Assembly (NCBI RefSeq): GCF_017877135.1
Contig: NZ_JAGIPH010000005.1
Location: 186,001 to 250,000, forward strand
Length of the DNA: 64,000 bases
Origin: Neorhizobium galegae
GTDB lineage: Bacteria > Pseudomonadota > Alphaproteobacteria > Rhizobiales > Rhizobiaceae
Direction: 5' to 3'
Position 1 is the first letter of the stretch; every line of letters begins with the position of its first letter. Shown here piece by piece: positions 47,064-57,370 of this stretch. The translations under genes were made by a program, and so were the position numbers. Under the pieces are notes generated by a model, which searched no databases, had not been told where the DNA came from, and was given only the letters and a program-made list of their open reading frames with translations.

Positions 47064-47651
47064 TCAGAACAGCGTCTTTTCCGCCTGGTAATCATGGGCC
47101 GCGTAGGAGGACAGGCTTTCCTGGAGCGGAAATATTTCTTCCGTCAGGTAAGGCCCGCCGCCGACCGATTCCTTCGACGACATCAGCACGAACCGGCCGA
47201 CCATGAAGGGCGCGGTGTAGAAGTTGCCGCGGCCGGAAAGGTAATGCACCACGTCCTCCACCCGTGCGGAGCGCAGGCGGGCAAGCGTCACATGGGGCAT
47301 GAATTTGCGCGGATCCGGCGGCAGACCGATCCTCTGGCAGATCCGCTCGATCTCGCCTTGCAGCGCGTTCAGTTCCGGCGAGGCAGAGACGCCAGCCCAG
47401 ACCGAATGCGGTTTCTTCGAGCCGAAGGAGCCTATCCCGTTGAGGCTGATCTGGAATTCCTCCCGATCGACCCGGTCCAGGCGGTTGACGATCTCGTCGG
47501 CGGTTCGCCCGTCGACATCGCCGATAAATCGCAGCGTGATGTGATAATTCTCGACATCGATCCAGCGTGCACCCGGCAAGCCCCCCCGCAAGAGGGAGAG
47601 GCTCATGGCAGCATTGCGCGGGATTTCGAGGGCGGTGAAAAGTCTCGGCAT
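47064..47651 (-). CDS. thpR: RNA 2',3'-cyclic phosphodiesterase
   Basis: 2H phosphoesterase of 195 residues (formerly 2'-5' RNA ligase). The two catalytic H-x-T-x motifs are HITL (His37) and HVTL (His120). MPRLFTALEIP is the usual start; AGGTTC lies just before the ATG at 47651. It opens 2',3'-cyclic phosphates on RNA; the cellular target is unknown. Confidence 0.94.
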   Translation of the reverse strand: MPRLFTALEIPRNAAMSLSLLRGGLPGARWIDVENYHITLRFIGDVDGRTADEIVNRLDRVDREEFQISLNGIGSFGSKKPHSVWAGVSASPELNALQGEIERICQRIGLPPDPRKFMPHVTLARLRSARVEDVVHYLSGRGNFYTAPFMVGRFVLMSSKESVGGGPYLTEEIFPLQESLSSYAAHDYQAEKTLF

Positions 47652-47739
47652 AGCGAACCTCCTCGAATCTCTTAAGCGACATCCGTAGCGGACCACGCAA
47701 ATGTCATCCGCGCAAGCACTGATTTTTGCTATGCAACAT

Positions 47740-48378
47740 TCATTGGACCGTCGTGATCCCCAACAGAAACGCTTCCACCGCCTTCAGAGAACGATCCACC
47801 ATGACCTGGACGCCCTTGGCGTTCGGATGCATGCCGTCCTCCAGTTGCAGCCCCGGCGTTGCCACTACCCCATCGAGGAAGAACGGGTAAAGCGGGACGC
47901 CGTGCTTTTCCGAAAGGCGCGTATAGATGCCGTTATAGCGTTCGCCGTAACTGCCGCCCATGTTGGGCGGCGCAATCATGCCCGCGAGCAGCACGGGAAT
48001 GTTGCGCGCTTTGAGCCGAGTGATGATGGCGTCGAGATTCTTTTCCGTCTCCGCCGGCGCAATGCCGCGCAGGGCATCATTGGCACCCAGTTCAAGGATC
48101 ACGCCATCGGTGCCGTCCGGCACCGACCAGTCGACGCGCGACAGGCCGGCGGCCGTGGTATCACCGGACACCCCGGCATTGGCGATTGCCACGTCATGGC
48201 CGCGCGCCTTCAAGGCCTTTTCCAGGAGCGCCGTATAGGACTGCGTCGGCGGCAACTGATAGCCCGCCATCAGGCTGTCCCCGAAGCCGACAAGCTGAAG
48301 CGTCTTTGCCTGCGCGGAACCGGCAAGGGTGAGACCTGCAATGACAATCACGTGAAGCAGTGCCGCTTTGAATTTCAT
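47740..48378 (-). CDS. SGNH-hydrolase esterase (TesA-like arylesterase)
   Basis: Periplasmic GDSL/SGNH hydrolase of 212 residues. A signal peptide (about 1-24, ending AQA) is followed by the nucleophile motif VGFGDSLMAGYQL (Ser35), the Gly in NAGVSGDTTAAG, the Asn in LGANDALRG and the Asp-His pair in DGMHPNAKG (Asp181, His184). E. coli TesA is acyl-CoA thioesterase I/arylesterase/lysophospholipase. As in E. coli, the gene is divergent from an ABC exporter of YbbA-YbbP type. Confidence 0.92.
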   Translation of the reverse strand: MKFKAALLHVIVIAGLTLAGSAQAKTLQLVGFGDSLMAGYQLPPTQSYTALLEKALKARGHDVAIANAGVSGDTTAAGLSRVDWSVPDGTDGVILELGANDALRGIAPAETEKNLDAIITRLKARNIPVLLAGMIAPPNMGGSYGERYNGIYTRLSEKHGVPLYPFFLDGVVATPGLQLEDGMHPNAKGVQVMVDRSLKAVEAFLLGITTVQ

Positions 48379-48465
48379 GGGGCCATCCCTAGATTGTGCT
48401 GGTCCGCCGCAGTGCGGCAAACGTATCTGTAACGTCGATGTTCTGCCAATATAGGGTGCTTTGCC

Positions 48466-49176
48466 GTGACTGAAACCATCATCACCCTGAAGAAGGCGGA
48501 TCTGACGCTTGGAAATGCCGCCGCCTCCGTGCATGTGCTGAAGGGGATCGATCTTGAGATCCGGCGAGGTGAAGCGGTCGGCATCGTCGGTCCGTCCGGC
48601 TCCGGCAAGTCGACGCTCCTGATGGTTCTGGCCGGGCTCGAGCGTCTGGACAGCGGCGAGATCATCATCCGCGACACGCCGCTTCATGCCCTTGGCGAAG
48701 ATGCACTGGCCGATTTTCGCGGCCGCAATATCGGCATCGTCTTCCAGTCCTTTCACCTGATTGCCAATATGACGGCATTGGAGAACGTCGCCGTGCCGCT
48801 GGAACTGGCGAACGTGAAGAACGCCTTCGACATTGCCCGTGCCGAACTGACGTCGGTCGGCCTTGGCGAACGCCTGTCGCATTATCCGGGCCAACTGTCC
48901 GGCGGCGAGCAGCAGCGCGTGGCGATTGCCCGGGCGCTCGCCCCTTCTCCCGCCGTGCTGATTGCCGACGAGCCGACCGGCAATCTCGACACGGAAACCG
49001 GGCGGCAGATCGCCGATCTCCTGTTTGCCAAGCAGGCCGAGCGCGGCATGACGCTGCTGCTGGTGACGCATGACAATGCGCTTGCCGCCCGCTGCACCCG
49101 GCAGATCCGCGTCCGCTCCGGCGAGATCGCCGCCGACAGTGTAAGATCCGCTGCAGCTGCGGCGGCCTTTGCATGA
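48466..49176 (+). CDS. ABC transporter ATP-binding protein (YbbA-like)
   Basis: MacB/LolD-type ATPase of 236 residues. Walker A is IVGPSGSGKSTLLMV, the signature is LSGGEQQRVAIARAL, Walker B is VLIADEPTGNLD and the switch His is in LLVTHDN. It pairs with the FtsX-like permease that overlaps its stop by ATGA. The gene starts with GTG (48466). A candidate -10 TATAGG (48450-48455) lies so close that the message may be nearly leaderless. Confidence 0.93.
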   Translation: MTETIITLKKADLTLGNAAASVHVLKGIDLEIRRGEAVGIVGPSGSGKSTLLMVLAGLERLDSGEIIIRDTPLHALGEDALADFRGRNIGIVFQSFHLIANMTALENVAVPLELANVKNAFDIARAELTSVGLGERLSHYPGQLSGGEQQRVAIARALAPSPAVLIADEPTGNLDTETGRQIADLLFAKQAERGMTLLLVTHDNALAARCTRQIRVRSGEIAADSVRSAAAAAAFA

Positions 49177-51716
49177 AGACGACGTTTCCCCGCATCGCGA
49201 TTGCCCTGAAGCTTGCGCTGCGCGAACTGCGCGGCGGCCTCTCCGGCTTCTACATCTTCCTTGCCTGCATTGCGCTTGGCACCGGCGCCATTGCCGCCGT
49301 CAATTCCGTCTCCCGCGCCATTACCGGCGCGATTGCCACGCAGGGGCAGGCGCTGCTCGCCGGCGATATCCGCTTTGAACTCAACAACCGGGAAGCAACG
49401 CCGGACGAAAAGGCGTTCCTAGACAGCCTCGGACAGGTCGCCGTCTCAACTGGTCTGCGCTCGATGGCACGGTTGCCCGACGGGTCAGAGCAGGCGCTGG
49501 TCGAGGCAAAGGCGGTGGATGGCGCCTATCCGCTCTACGGCACGGTGGTCACGGAGCCTGCGCGGCCCTTGAGCGAGCTTCTCGGCGAGCAGGCCCAGGC
49601 TTACGGCGGCGTTGCGGCGCCCCTGCTTCTGGAGCGCATGGGCCTGAAGATCGGCGACGAGATTTTGCTCGGCAATGCGCGCATTCGCCTGACGGCGACT
49701 CTCTCGAGCGAGCCGGATGCCCTCTCGGAAGGGTTTGGCTTTGCGCCGCGCCTGCTGCTCAGCCGCGAGGCGCTTGCCGCTTCCGGCCTGATCCAGACCG
49801 GAAGCCTTGTCGAACATGCCTACAAGATCAAGCTGCATAATCCAGGCCAAAGGGCGAGCCTTGGTGCCATTGCCAACAAGCAATTTCCCTCTGCCGGCTG
49901 GTCCATCCGCACCGCCGATCGGGCCGCACCCTCGCTCACCGAAAATGTCGATCGCTTCTCGCAGTTTCTCACGCTGGTGGGCCTGACCGCGCTCATCGTC
50001 GGCGGGGTCGGCGTTGCAAATGCGGTGCGCGCCTTCCTCGATTCCAAGCGCACCACCATTGCCACCTTCAAATGCCTCGGCGCACCGGCCTTCGTGGTGA
50101 CGCTGATCTATCTGTTCCAGATCCTGCTGATCGGCGGCGTCGGCATCGCCATCGGACTGCTGATCGGTGCGGTCGCGCCGTTCATCGCCCTGGGCTTCCT
50201 GCGCGATCTCCTGCCCGTACCGTCAGAAACCGCCTTTTATCCGGCCGCGCTCGGGCTTGCGGCGCTGTTTGGCCTTCTCACCACCTTTGCCTTTGCCGTG
50301 CTGCCGCTTGGCCATGCCCGCGAAGTGCCGGCAACGGCTCTGTTTCGCGAACAGGGCTTTGACCAGAGCGGGCTTCCGTCCTGGCCCTATCTTGCTGCGG
50401 CAGGTCTTGCGCTTGCGGGCCTTGCCGGGCTTGCCATCTTCTCGGCCGATGACCGGTTCATTGCCGTGGTCTTTCTGGGCGCCGTCGCGGTGGCCTTCGT
50501 TCTTCTGCGGATCGTCGCCAGCGCCATCGCCGCCCTCGCCCGACGCAGCCCGCGCGTCAACTCCCCGGCACTGAGGCTTGCCATCGGCAATATCCACCGC
50601 CCCGGCGCACTGACGCCCTCGGTCGTTCTCTCGCTGGGCCTTGGCCTTGCCCTTCTGGTCACGCTTGCGCTGATCGACGGCAACCTGCGCCGGCAGCTCT
50701 CCGGCACGATGATGCAGCAGGCGCCGAACTTCTTTTTTGTGGATATCCAGGGCAGCGAGCGCGAAGGCTTCGTTAACATTCTGAAGCAGCAGGCACCGCA
50801 AGGCGAGATTACCCAGGTGCCGATGCTGCGCGGACGCATCCTCTCCTTCAACGGACAGGATGTCAGCCAGATGAACGTGCCGCCGGGCGGACGCTGGGTG
50901 CTGCGCGGCGACCGTGGCATCACCTATGACGAGACGCTGCCGGCCAACGCGACGATCACGCAAGGAGAATGGTGGCCGGAAAACTATAGCGGCGAACCGC
51001 TCGTGTCCTTTTCAGCCGAAGAGGCCGGCGAACTTGGCCTGAAGATCGGCGATACGGTCACCGTCAACGTGCTTGGCCGCAACATCACCGCACGCATCGC
51101 CAATTTCCGCCAGATCGAATGGCGCTCTCTGTCGATCAATTTCGTCATGGTGTTTTCGCCCAACACGTTCCGAGGCGCGCCGCATGCCTGGCTTGCGACG
51201 CTGACCGACCAGAGCGCCACGCCGGCAAAAGAGGGGGCGATCCTGCGCGCGGTCACCAATGCCTATCCGACCATCACCAGCGTTCGGGTGAAGGATGCGC
51301 TCGACATTGCCGAGCAGCTGATGGGACAGCTTGCCACCGCCATTCGTGCAGCCGCAGCGGTCGCGCTTGTGGCCTCGGTGCTGGTTCTCGCCGGCGCACT
51401 TGCCTCCGGCAACCGGGCGCGCACCCACGACGCCGTGATCCTGAAGACGCTTGGCGGCACACGGCGCATGCTGATGCGCGCCTTTGCTTACGAGTACATG
51501 ATCCTGGGTTTTGCCACGGCCGTCTTTGCCCTCTCAGCCGGCTCAGGTGCTGCCTGGTTCGTGGTCTCCCGCATCATGAAGCTGCCGGCAACCTTCCTGC
51601 CCGACGTGGCGGTGATCACACTCATTGCAGCCCTGGTGCTGACGGTCGGCATCGGTCTTGCCGGGACGTGGCGAATCCTCGGCCAGAAGGCGGCTCCCGT
51701 GCTGCGCGAGCTTTGA
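49173..51716 (+). CDS. FtsX-like ABC transporter permease (YbbP-like)
   Basis: Membrane protein of 847 residues with the YbbP layout: an N-terminal helix (IALKLALRELRGGLSGFYIFLACIAL, split at LRGGLSGFYIF), a large periplasmic domain, three central helices with ALIVGGVGVANAVRAFLDSKRTTIATFK at the first FtsX core (about 275-305), further helices, a second periplasmic domain (about 500-700), and a C-terminal FtsX core with AVILKTLGGTRRMLMRAF. Probably exports or handles a lipid-like substrate together with the divergent esterase; that is inference from context. Confidence 0.9.
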   Translation: MKTTFPRIAIALKLALRELRGGLSGFYIFLACIALGTGAIAAVNSVSRAITGAIATQGQALLAGDIRFELNNREATPDEKAFLDSLGQVAVSTGLRSMARLPDGSEQALVEAKAVDGAYPLYGTVVTEPARPLSELLGEQAQAYGGVAAPLLLERMGLKIGDEILLGNARIRLTATLSSEPDALSEGFGFAPRLLLSREALAASGLIQTGSLVEHAYKIKLHNPGQRASLGAIANKQFPSAGWSIRTADRAAPSLTENVDRFSQFLTLVGLTALIVGGVGVANAVRAFLDSKRTTIATFKCLGAPAFVVTLIYLFQILLIGGVGIAIGLLIGAVAPFIALGFLRDLLPVPSETAFYPAALGLAALFGLLTTFAFAVLPLGHAREVPATALFREQGFDQSGLPSWPYLAAAGLALAGLAGLAIFSADDRFIAVVFLGAVAVAFVLLRIVASAIAALARRSPRVNSPALRLAIGNIHRPGALTPSVVLSLGLGLALLVTLALIDGNLRRQLSGTMMQQAPNFFFVDIQGSEREGFVNILKQQAPQGEITQVPMLRGRILSFNGQDVSQMNVPPGGRWVLRGDRGITYDETLPANATITQGEWWPENYSGEPLVSFSAEEAGELGLKIGDTVTVNVLGRNITARIANFRQIEWRSLSINFVMVFSPNTFRGAPHAWLATLTDQSATPAKEGAILRAVTNAYPTITSVRVKDALDIAEQLMGQLATAIRAAAAVALVASVLVLAGALASGNRARTHDAVILKTLGGTRRMLMRAFAYEYMILGFATAVFALSAGSGAAWFVVSRIMKLPATFLPDVAVITLIAALVLTVGIGLAGTWRILGQKAAPVLREL

Positions 51717-51789
51717 GGTTGCCGAGGGAAAGGCCGCCCTCACCTGCGGATTAAATTTTTGTCACCTCGCCGAATCCGGCGGCAGGCAC

Positions 51790-51818
51790 TTGAACGAAAA
51801 GACATCTGTCCGCATATT
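51790..51818 (+). promoter_or_regulatory. Candidate promoter of the Bax-inhibitor-1 family gene
   Basis: TTGAAC (51790-51795) and CATATT (51813-51818) are spaced 17 bp apart, 88 bp before the ATG. The fuller reading CTTGAA with CCGCATATT also resembles heat-shock (RpoH) promoters, so the sigma factor is open. Confidence 0.4.
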
Positions 51819-51905
51819 CGTGACAGGCTTGCTGAGCTTCGCAGCGGCGCAGAGATGGATACCATCCGGACACCGTAGCAACACCGAAGCTTTAAGAGGA
51901 CGAAT

Positions 51906-52649
51906 ATGTCTGACTACAACTTCCAGAACCGCGCTGCCCAGGCACGTGCCGGTTCGGCTGAACTGATCGACCAAGGCCTTCGCACCTATATGCTGAAGGT
52001 CTACAACCTGATGGCGCTGGGCCTGGTGATTACCGGTCTTGCCTCGTTCGGCACATGGCAGCTTGCCGTGGAGAACGGGCATCTGACGGCCTTTGGCACC
52101 GCGGTCTATGCCAGCCCGCTGCGCTGGGTTGTGATGCTGGCTCCGATCGGAATGGTTTTCTTCCTGAGCTACCGCATCAACAGAATGAGCGTTTCGGCCG
52201 CGCAGACCGCCTTCTGGGTCTATGCCGGCCTGATGGGCCTGTCGCTCTCCTCGATCTTCCTGGTCTATACAGGCCAGAGCATCGTGCAGACCTTCTTCGT
52301 GACGGCTGCCTCGTTTGGTGCCCTGTCGCTCTACGGCTACACCACGAAGCGTGACCTGACGGCCATGGGCTCGTTCATGATCATGGGTCTCTTCGGCCTG
52401 ATCATCGCCTCTGTCGTCAACATCTTCCTGGCCTCGTCGGCCCTTGCCTTTGCGGTGTCAATTCTCGGCGTGCTGATCTTTGCAGGCCTGACCGCCTATG
52501 ACACGCAGAAGATCAAGGAAATGTATTTCGACGGCGACGATGCAGCCGTGATGGGCCGCAAGGCGATCATGGGCGCCCTGACGCTCTACCTCGACTTCAT
52601 CAACCTCTTCATGTTCCTGCTGCAGTTCCTGGGCAACCGCAACAACTAA
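51906..52649 (+). CDS. Bax inhibitor-1/YccA family membrane protein
   Basis: Integral membrane protein of 247 residues with seven hydrophobic segments, the BI-1 (TMBIM) layout. LMALGLVITGLASFGTW begins the membrane part; the C-terminal LTAYDTQKIKEMY carries the conserved Asp of the pH/calcium sensing pair. E. coli YccA modulates the FtsH protease; BI-1-like proteins can leak calcium. AAGAGGA lies 8 bases before the ATG. A strong terminator follows. Confidence 0.93.
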   Translation: MSDYNFQNRAAQARAGSAELIDQGLRTYMLKVYNLMALGLVITGLASFGTWQLAVENGHLTAFGTAVYASPLRWVVMLAPIGMVFFLSYRINRMSVSAAQTAFWVYAGLMGLSLSSIFLVYTGQSIVQTFFVTAASFGALSLYGYTTKRDLTAMGSFMIMGLFGLIIASVVNIFLASSALAFAVSILGVLIFAGLTAYDTQKIKEMYFDGDDAAVMGRKAIMGALTLYLDFINLFMFLLQFLGNRNN

Positions 52650-52672
52650 GCAGTCGGACAGGCAGATGTTCG

Positions 52673-52703
52673 AAAGGCGGCCTTCGCGGGCCGCCTTTTT
52701 TTG
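52673..52703 (+). terminator. Rho-independent terminator of the Bax-inhibitor-1 family gene
   Basis: AAGGCGGCC and GGCCGCCTT form a perfect 9-bp stem with a 6-nt loop, followed by seven T residues on the plus strand, 24 bp after the stop codon. Confidence 0.95.
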
Positions 52704-52789
52704 TGGTGACAGAGCCGTGATCGACATCTTGCAAGGCTTTTCCACGCGTCCTACTGTCGGCGTATCAGACTTGGAACGGCAGTATTTTC

Positions 52790-53347
52790 ATGACCTTGCG
52801 CCTGCGCGACGCCACCCTTTCCGACATTTCGACCATCACTGCCATCTACCGCGACAGCGTGCTGAACGGGACGGCAAGCTATGAGCTTGTAGCGCCGGAT
52901 GAGGCGGAGATGCGCGCCCGCTTCGAGGCCATCACCGCCAAGGGATATCCCTATATTGCCGCAGAAGACGAGGATGGCAGCCTTCTCGGCTATGCCTATG
53001 CCTCCGCCTTTCGCACACGGCCCGCCTATCGCTGGCTGGTGGAGGATTCGATCTATCTGGCGCCGGAAGCACGCGGCCGCGGCATCGGCAAGGCGCTGCT
53101 GGCCGAGCTCATCACACGCACGACAGCGCTTGGCTTTCGCCAGATGGTGGCCGTGATCGGCGGCGCAAGTCCCGCATCTGCGGGCCTTCATGCGGCACTC
53201 GCCTTTCGCATGGTCGGCACGATGCAAGGCACCGGCTACAAGCACGGCACATGGCTGGACACGATCTTCATGCAAAGGGAACTCGGCGCCGGCACGTCTA
53301 CCGACCCGGATCTCGACACCTATCCGGGCACGCTGTTTGCTGGCTGA
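52790..53347 (+). CDS. GNAT acetyltransferase, phosphinothricin acetyltransferase-like
   Basis: Acetyltransferase of 185 residues. RDATLSDISTITAIYRDSVLNGTASYE, cut here to its hallmark IYRDSVLNGTASYE, is typical of the Pat/YncA group. Motif A is IYLAPEARGRGIGKALL, and FRMVGTMQGTGYKHGTWLDTIFMQ is the group's C-terminal signature, split here at GYKHGTWLDT. Relatives acetylate methionine sulfoximine/sulfone and similar amino-acid analogues. Substrate not proven. Confidence 0.9.
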   Translation: MTLRLRDATLSDISTITAIYRDSVLNGTASYELVAPDEAEMRARFEAITAKGYPYIAAEDEDGSLLGYAYASAFRTRPAYRWLVEDSIYLAPEARGRGIGKALLAELITRTTALGFRQMVAVIGGASPASAGLHAALAFRMVGTMQGTGYKHGTWLDTIFMQRELGAGTSTDPDLDTYPGTLFAG

Positions 53348-53394
53348 GAACAATCGCTCTCAGCCTTCCTGCCGCCCGCCGGTCAAAGGGCGCG

Positions 53395-53784
53395 TCAATC
53401 GACGAGCTTCAACACCTTGTCGAACACTTTCAGCACCTGCGGCAATTCATGACCCCGCTTCAGGATCATGCCATGGGTGTTGAGAACGCTGAACGCGCCC
53501 TGCTTTGCGGCCAGCTTGGGGTTCTTCTCGATGCGGTAGAGCGGCATTTCGCCGGACCGCTTGAAGATCGAAAACACCGCCTTGTCCTTCAGGTGATCGA
53601 TCGCATAATCCTTCCACTCGCCTTCGCCGACCATGCGGCCATAGATGCGCAGGATCGCATCCAGCTCGCGCCGGTGGAAGGTGATGGGGATCGGGTCACT
53701 GTTCTGGCGGTACTGGCTCAGTTCGACGACCACGGCCCCTTCTGGGGGACGGTCGCGCCCGAATACGTCTGGCTGATCGGTCAT
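53395..53784 (-). CDS. DUF2794 family protein
   Basis: Soluble protein of 129 residues matching the alphaproteobacterial DUF2794 family by the segments PITFHRRELDAILRIYGRMV, DYAIDHLKDKAVFSIFKRS and LYRIEKNPKLAAKQGAFSV. Function unknown. The ATG at 53784 follows GGGAG with good spacing, so the six-residue upstream extension is not used. Confidence 0.85.
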   Translation of the reverse strand: MTDQPDVFGRDRPPEGAVVVELSQYRQNSDPIPITFHRRELDAILRIYGRMVGEGEWKDYAIDHLKDKAVFSIFKRSGEMPLYRIEKNPKLAAKQGAFSVLNTHGMILKRGHELPQVLKVFDKVLKLVD

Positions 53785-54147
53785 CAATGCTCCCAACGCC
53801 ATGTAACACTCACATGACAGTGTGCCTCAGCCGGAGAAAAAATCAACCCGACGGCACCCGCAAAAGGCAGAGGCACCTTCATACGCCGCTGCCCTGACAA
53901 TTCTCTTCTTCTGCCCGATTTCGAACAAAACCCTGCCGGAATTGGCGATCAGGTTCACGCTCGACAGTTGGCGCGTTCGCGCCATATTGGCCCGGCTGGA
54001 TGTGTTGACCTTACCCCCAGCCCCCCAACATCTTCGGCCGGGCCTCCCCTCTCCCAGACAGACGATCCGAGTGTGAAGCTTCGGGGGCAGGTCCGGAAGC
54101 TGCGGCTTTCCATTGACATCCGGCACCTCTTTGCCGACACTCCCTCG
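53785..54147. other. Intergenic region upstream of the thiC riboswitch
   Basis: About 360 bp between the DUF2794 gene and the TPP riboswitch. I see no credible gene. Its right end carries the candidate thiC promoter; the middle has C/G-rich runs near 54010-54060 without clear symmetry. Confidence 0.5.
54113..54141 (+). promoter_or_regulatory. Candidate thiC promoter
   Basis: A perfect TTGACA (54113-54118) is followed after 17 bp by GACACT (54136-54141). The predicted transcription start near 54148 falls exactly at the beginning of the TPP aptamer, which supports the call although the -10 is weak. Confidence 0.5.
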
Positions 54148-54149
54148 CA

Positions 54150-54258
54150 TTCACCAGGGGGGTCCCGCCAAGGGGCTGAGATACTGCTGGGCTTTTTAAA
54201 AAGCAGCGCAGTGACCCGTTGAACCTGATCCAGTTCATACTGGCGTAGGGACGGTGCG
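54150..54258 (+). ncRNA. TPP riboswitch (THI element)
   Basis: The conserved aptamer elements are all present: GGGGCTGAGAT (54172-54182), the P3a arm ACTGC...GCAGT enclosing a perfect GCTTTTTAAAAAGC palindrome (about 54190-54204), GACCCGTTGAACCTGATC (54212-54230) and the closing ACTGGCGTAGGGA (54239-54251). It lies 100 bp upstream of thiC, so thiamine pyrophosphate should lower ThiC synthesis. A hairpin over the thiC Shine-Dalgarno (54333-54351) is the likely expression platform. Confidence 0.97.
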
Positions 54259-54329
54259 CGCTGCAGATGCCAGAAATCCTGTCTCTCAGGATCGCGGCAG
54301 GCGTTTCTCCATCTTTCCGGCTGAAATGA

Positions 54330-56168
<1,839 letters not shown>

Positions 56169-56266
56169 CGGTCCGTTGCCCGGGCGGCGCGGCGCCTGTG
56201 CTTGGACACGGCAGACAGCATATGTCGCGTTGCAGCATTTACAGCCGCCTCCGCCTCTGCTCCATT

Positions 56267-56294
56267 GAAGGCGGGCAATCTTTCGCCCGCCTTC
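56267..56294 (+). terminator. Hairpin between thiC and the agmatinase-family gene
   Basis: GAAGGCGGGC and GCCCGCCTTC form a perfect 10-bp stem with an 8-nt loop, about 100 bp after the thiC stop. Only a weak pyrimidine stretch (ATCCTTCCC) follows, so termination may be partial. It ends 27 bp before the GTG start of the next gene. Confidence 0.55.
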
Positions 56295-56321
56295 ATCCTT
56301 CCCGCATTGGAGCCGTCCCCC

Positions 56322-57284
56322 GTGAGTGCGCAATTTCACCAACCTGTCGATGCCGCCGAAGTGCCGCGTTTTGCCGGCCACTCCACCTTCATGCGCCTGC
56401 CGGCGGTCACCTCTGCGGATGGTCTCGATATTGCGCTGGTCGGTATTCCCTGGGATGGCGGCACGACGAACCGGGCGGGCGCCCGCCATGGGCCGCGCGA
56501 GGTGCGCAACCAGTCGAGCCTCATTCGCCGCGTCCATCACGTCTCCGGCGTCGAACCCTTTTCCATCGCCAATGTCGCCGATGTCGGTGATGTCTCGGTG
56601 AACCCCATCGACCTCATGGATGGTCTGACCCGCATCGAAGCCGGTATTGCCGCCATTGTTGCCGCCGGCGCGCTACCGCTTGCCGTCGGTGGCGATCACC
56701 TGACAACGCTGCCGGTGCTGCGGGCGGTCGCCAAAAACCGTCCGGTCGGCCTCATCCATTTCGATGCCCATACCGATACCAATGACAGCTATTTCGGTGG
56801 CAATCGCTACACCCACGGCACGCCCTTCCGCCGCGCCATCGAGGAAGGGTTGCTCGACCCGAAACGCATGGTGCAGATCGGTATTCGCGGCTCGATCTAC
56901 GATACGACAGACCATGACTGGGCGAAAAGCCAGGGCATCCGCATCATCTACATGGAGGAATTCGTCGAGCGTGGCGCGGTCTCCGTGATGGAAGAAGCGC
57001 GTGCCATTGCCGGCACCGGTCCGACCTATGTCACCTTCGACATCGACAGCATCGACCCCTCGATGGCGCCAGGCACCGGCACGCCTGAGATCGGCGGCTT
57101 TTCCACCCGCGAGGCGCAGGCGCTGGTGCGTTTGCTGGCCGGTGTCGATATCGTCGGCGCCGATGTGGTGGAGGTCGCGCCGCCCTTCGATCTGGCCGGC
57201 ATGACGGCGCTTGCCGGCGCAAACATCCTGTTTGAACTGCTCTGCGTGATGGCGCCCTGCATCGAGCGGCGGCGCGGTGGCTAG
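56322..57284 (+). CDS. speB: Agmatinase/ureohydrolase family protein
   Basis: Mn2+-dependent ureohydrolase of 320 residues. The metal ligands are in LAVGGDHLTTLP, LIHFDAHTDTND and VTFDIDSIDPSMAPGTGTPE (two Asp). This pattern belongs to agmatinase/arginase/guanidinobutyrase-like enzymes; agmatinase is the common annotation but other guanidino substrates are possible. The GTG at 56322, with GGAG upstream, is chosen because the ATG at 56202 would put the 10-bp hairpin and a non-conserved 40-residue lead inside the gene. Confidence 0.88.
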   Translation: MSAQFHQPVDAAEVPRFAGHSTFMRLPAVTSADGLDIALVGIPWDGGTTNRAGARHGPREVRNQSSLIRRVHHVSGVEPFSIANVADVGDVSVNPIDLMDGLTRIEAGIAAIVAAGALPLAVGGDHLTTLPVLRAVAKNRPVGLIHFDAHTDTNDSYFGGNRYTHGTPFRRAIEEGLLDPKRMVQIGIRGSIYDTTDHDWAKSQGIRIIYMEEFVERGAVSVMEEARAIAGTGPTYVTFDIDSIDPSMAPGTGTPEIGGFSTREAQALVRLLAGVDIVGADVVEVAPPFDLAGMTALAGANILFELLCVMAPCIERRRGG

Positions 57285-57291
57285 CGGATCG

Positions 57292-57320
57292 CGCCCGCCT
57301 CTTTAAATCAGGGCGTTTTT
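57292..57320 (+). terminator. Weak terminator after the agmatinase-family gene
   Basis: CGCCC and GGGCG pair over a 14-nt loop and are followed by five T residues. The stem is short, so this is a tentative intrinsic terminator. Confidence 0.45.
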
Positions 57321-57370
57321 CCGCCATATAGGCCGAAAGCGGCGCAAAGATGCGCCGGATGGGTGACGTC

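Noticed and set aside
52673..52703. Possible small RNA gene in the hairpin after the Bax-inhibitor-1 gene
   Set aside because: It is a textbook terminator with a T tract directly behind a stop codon.
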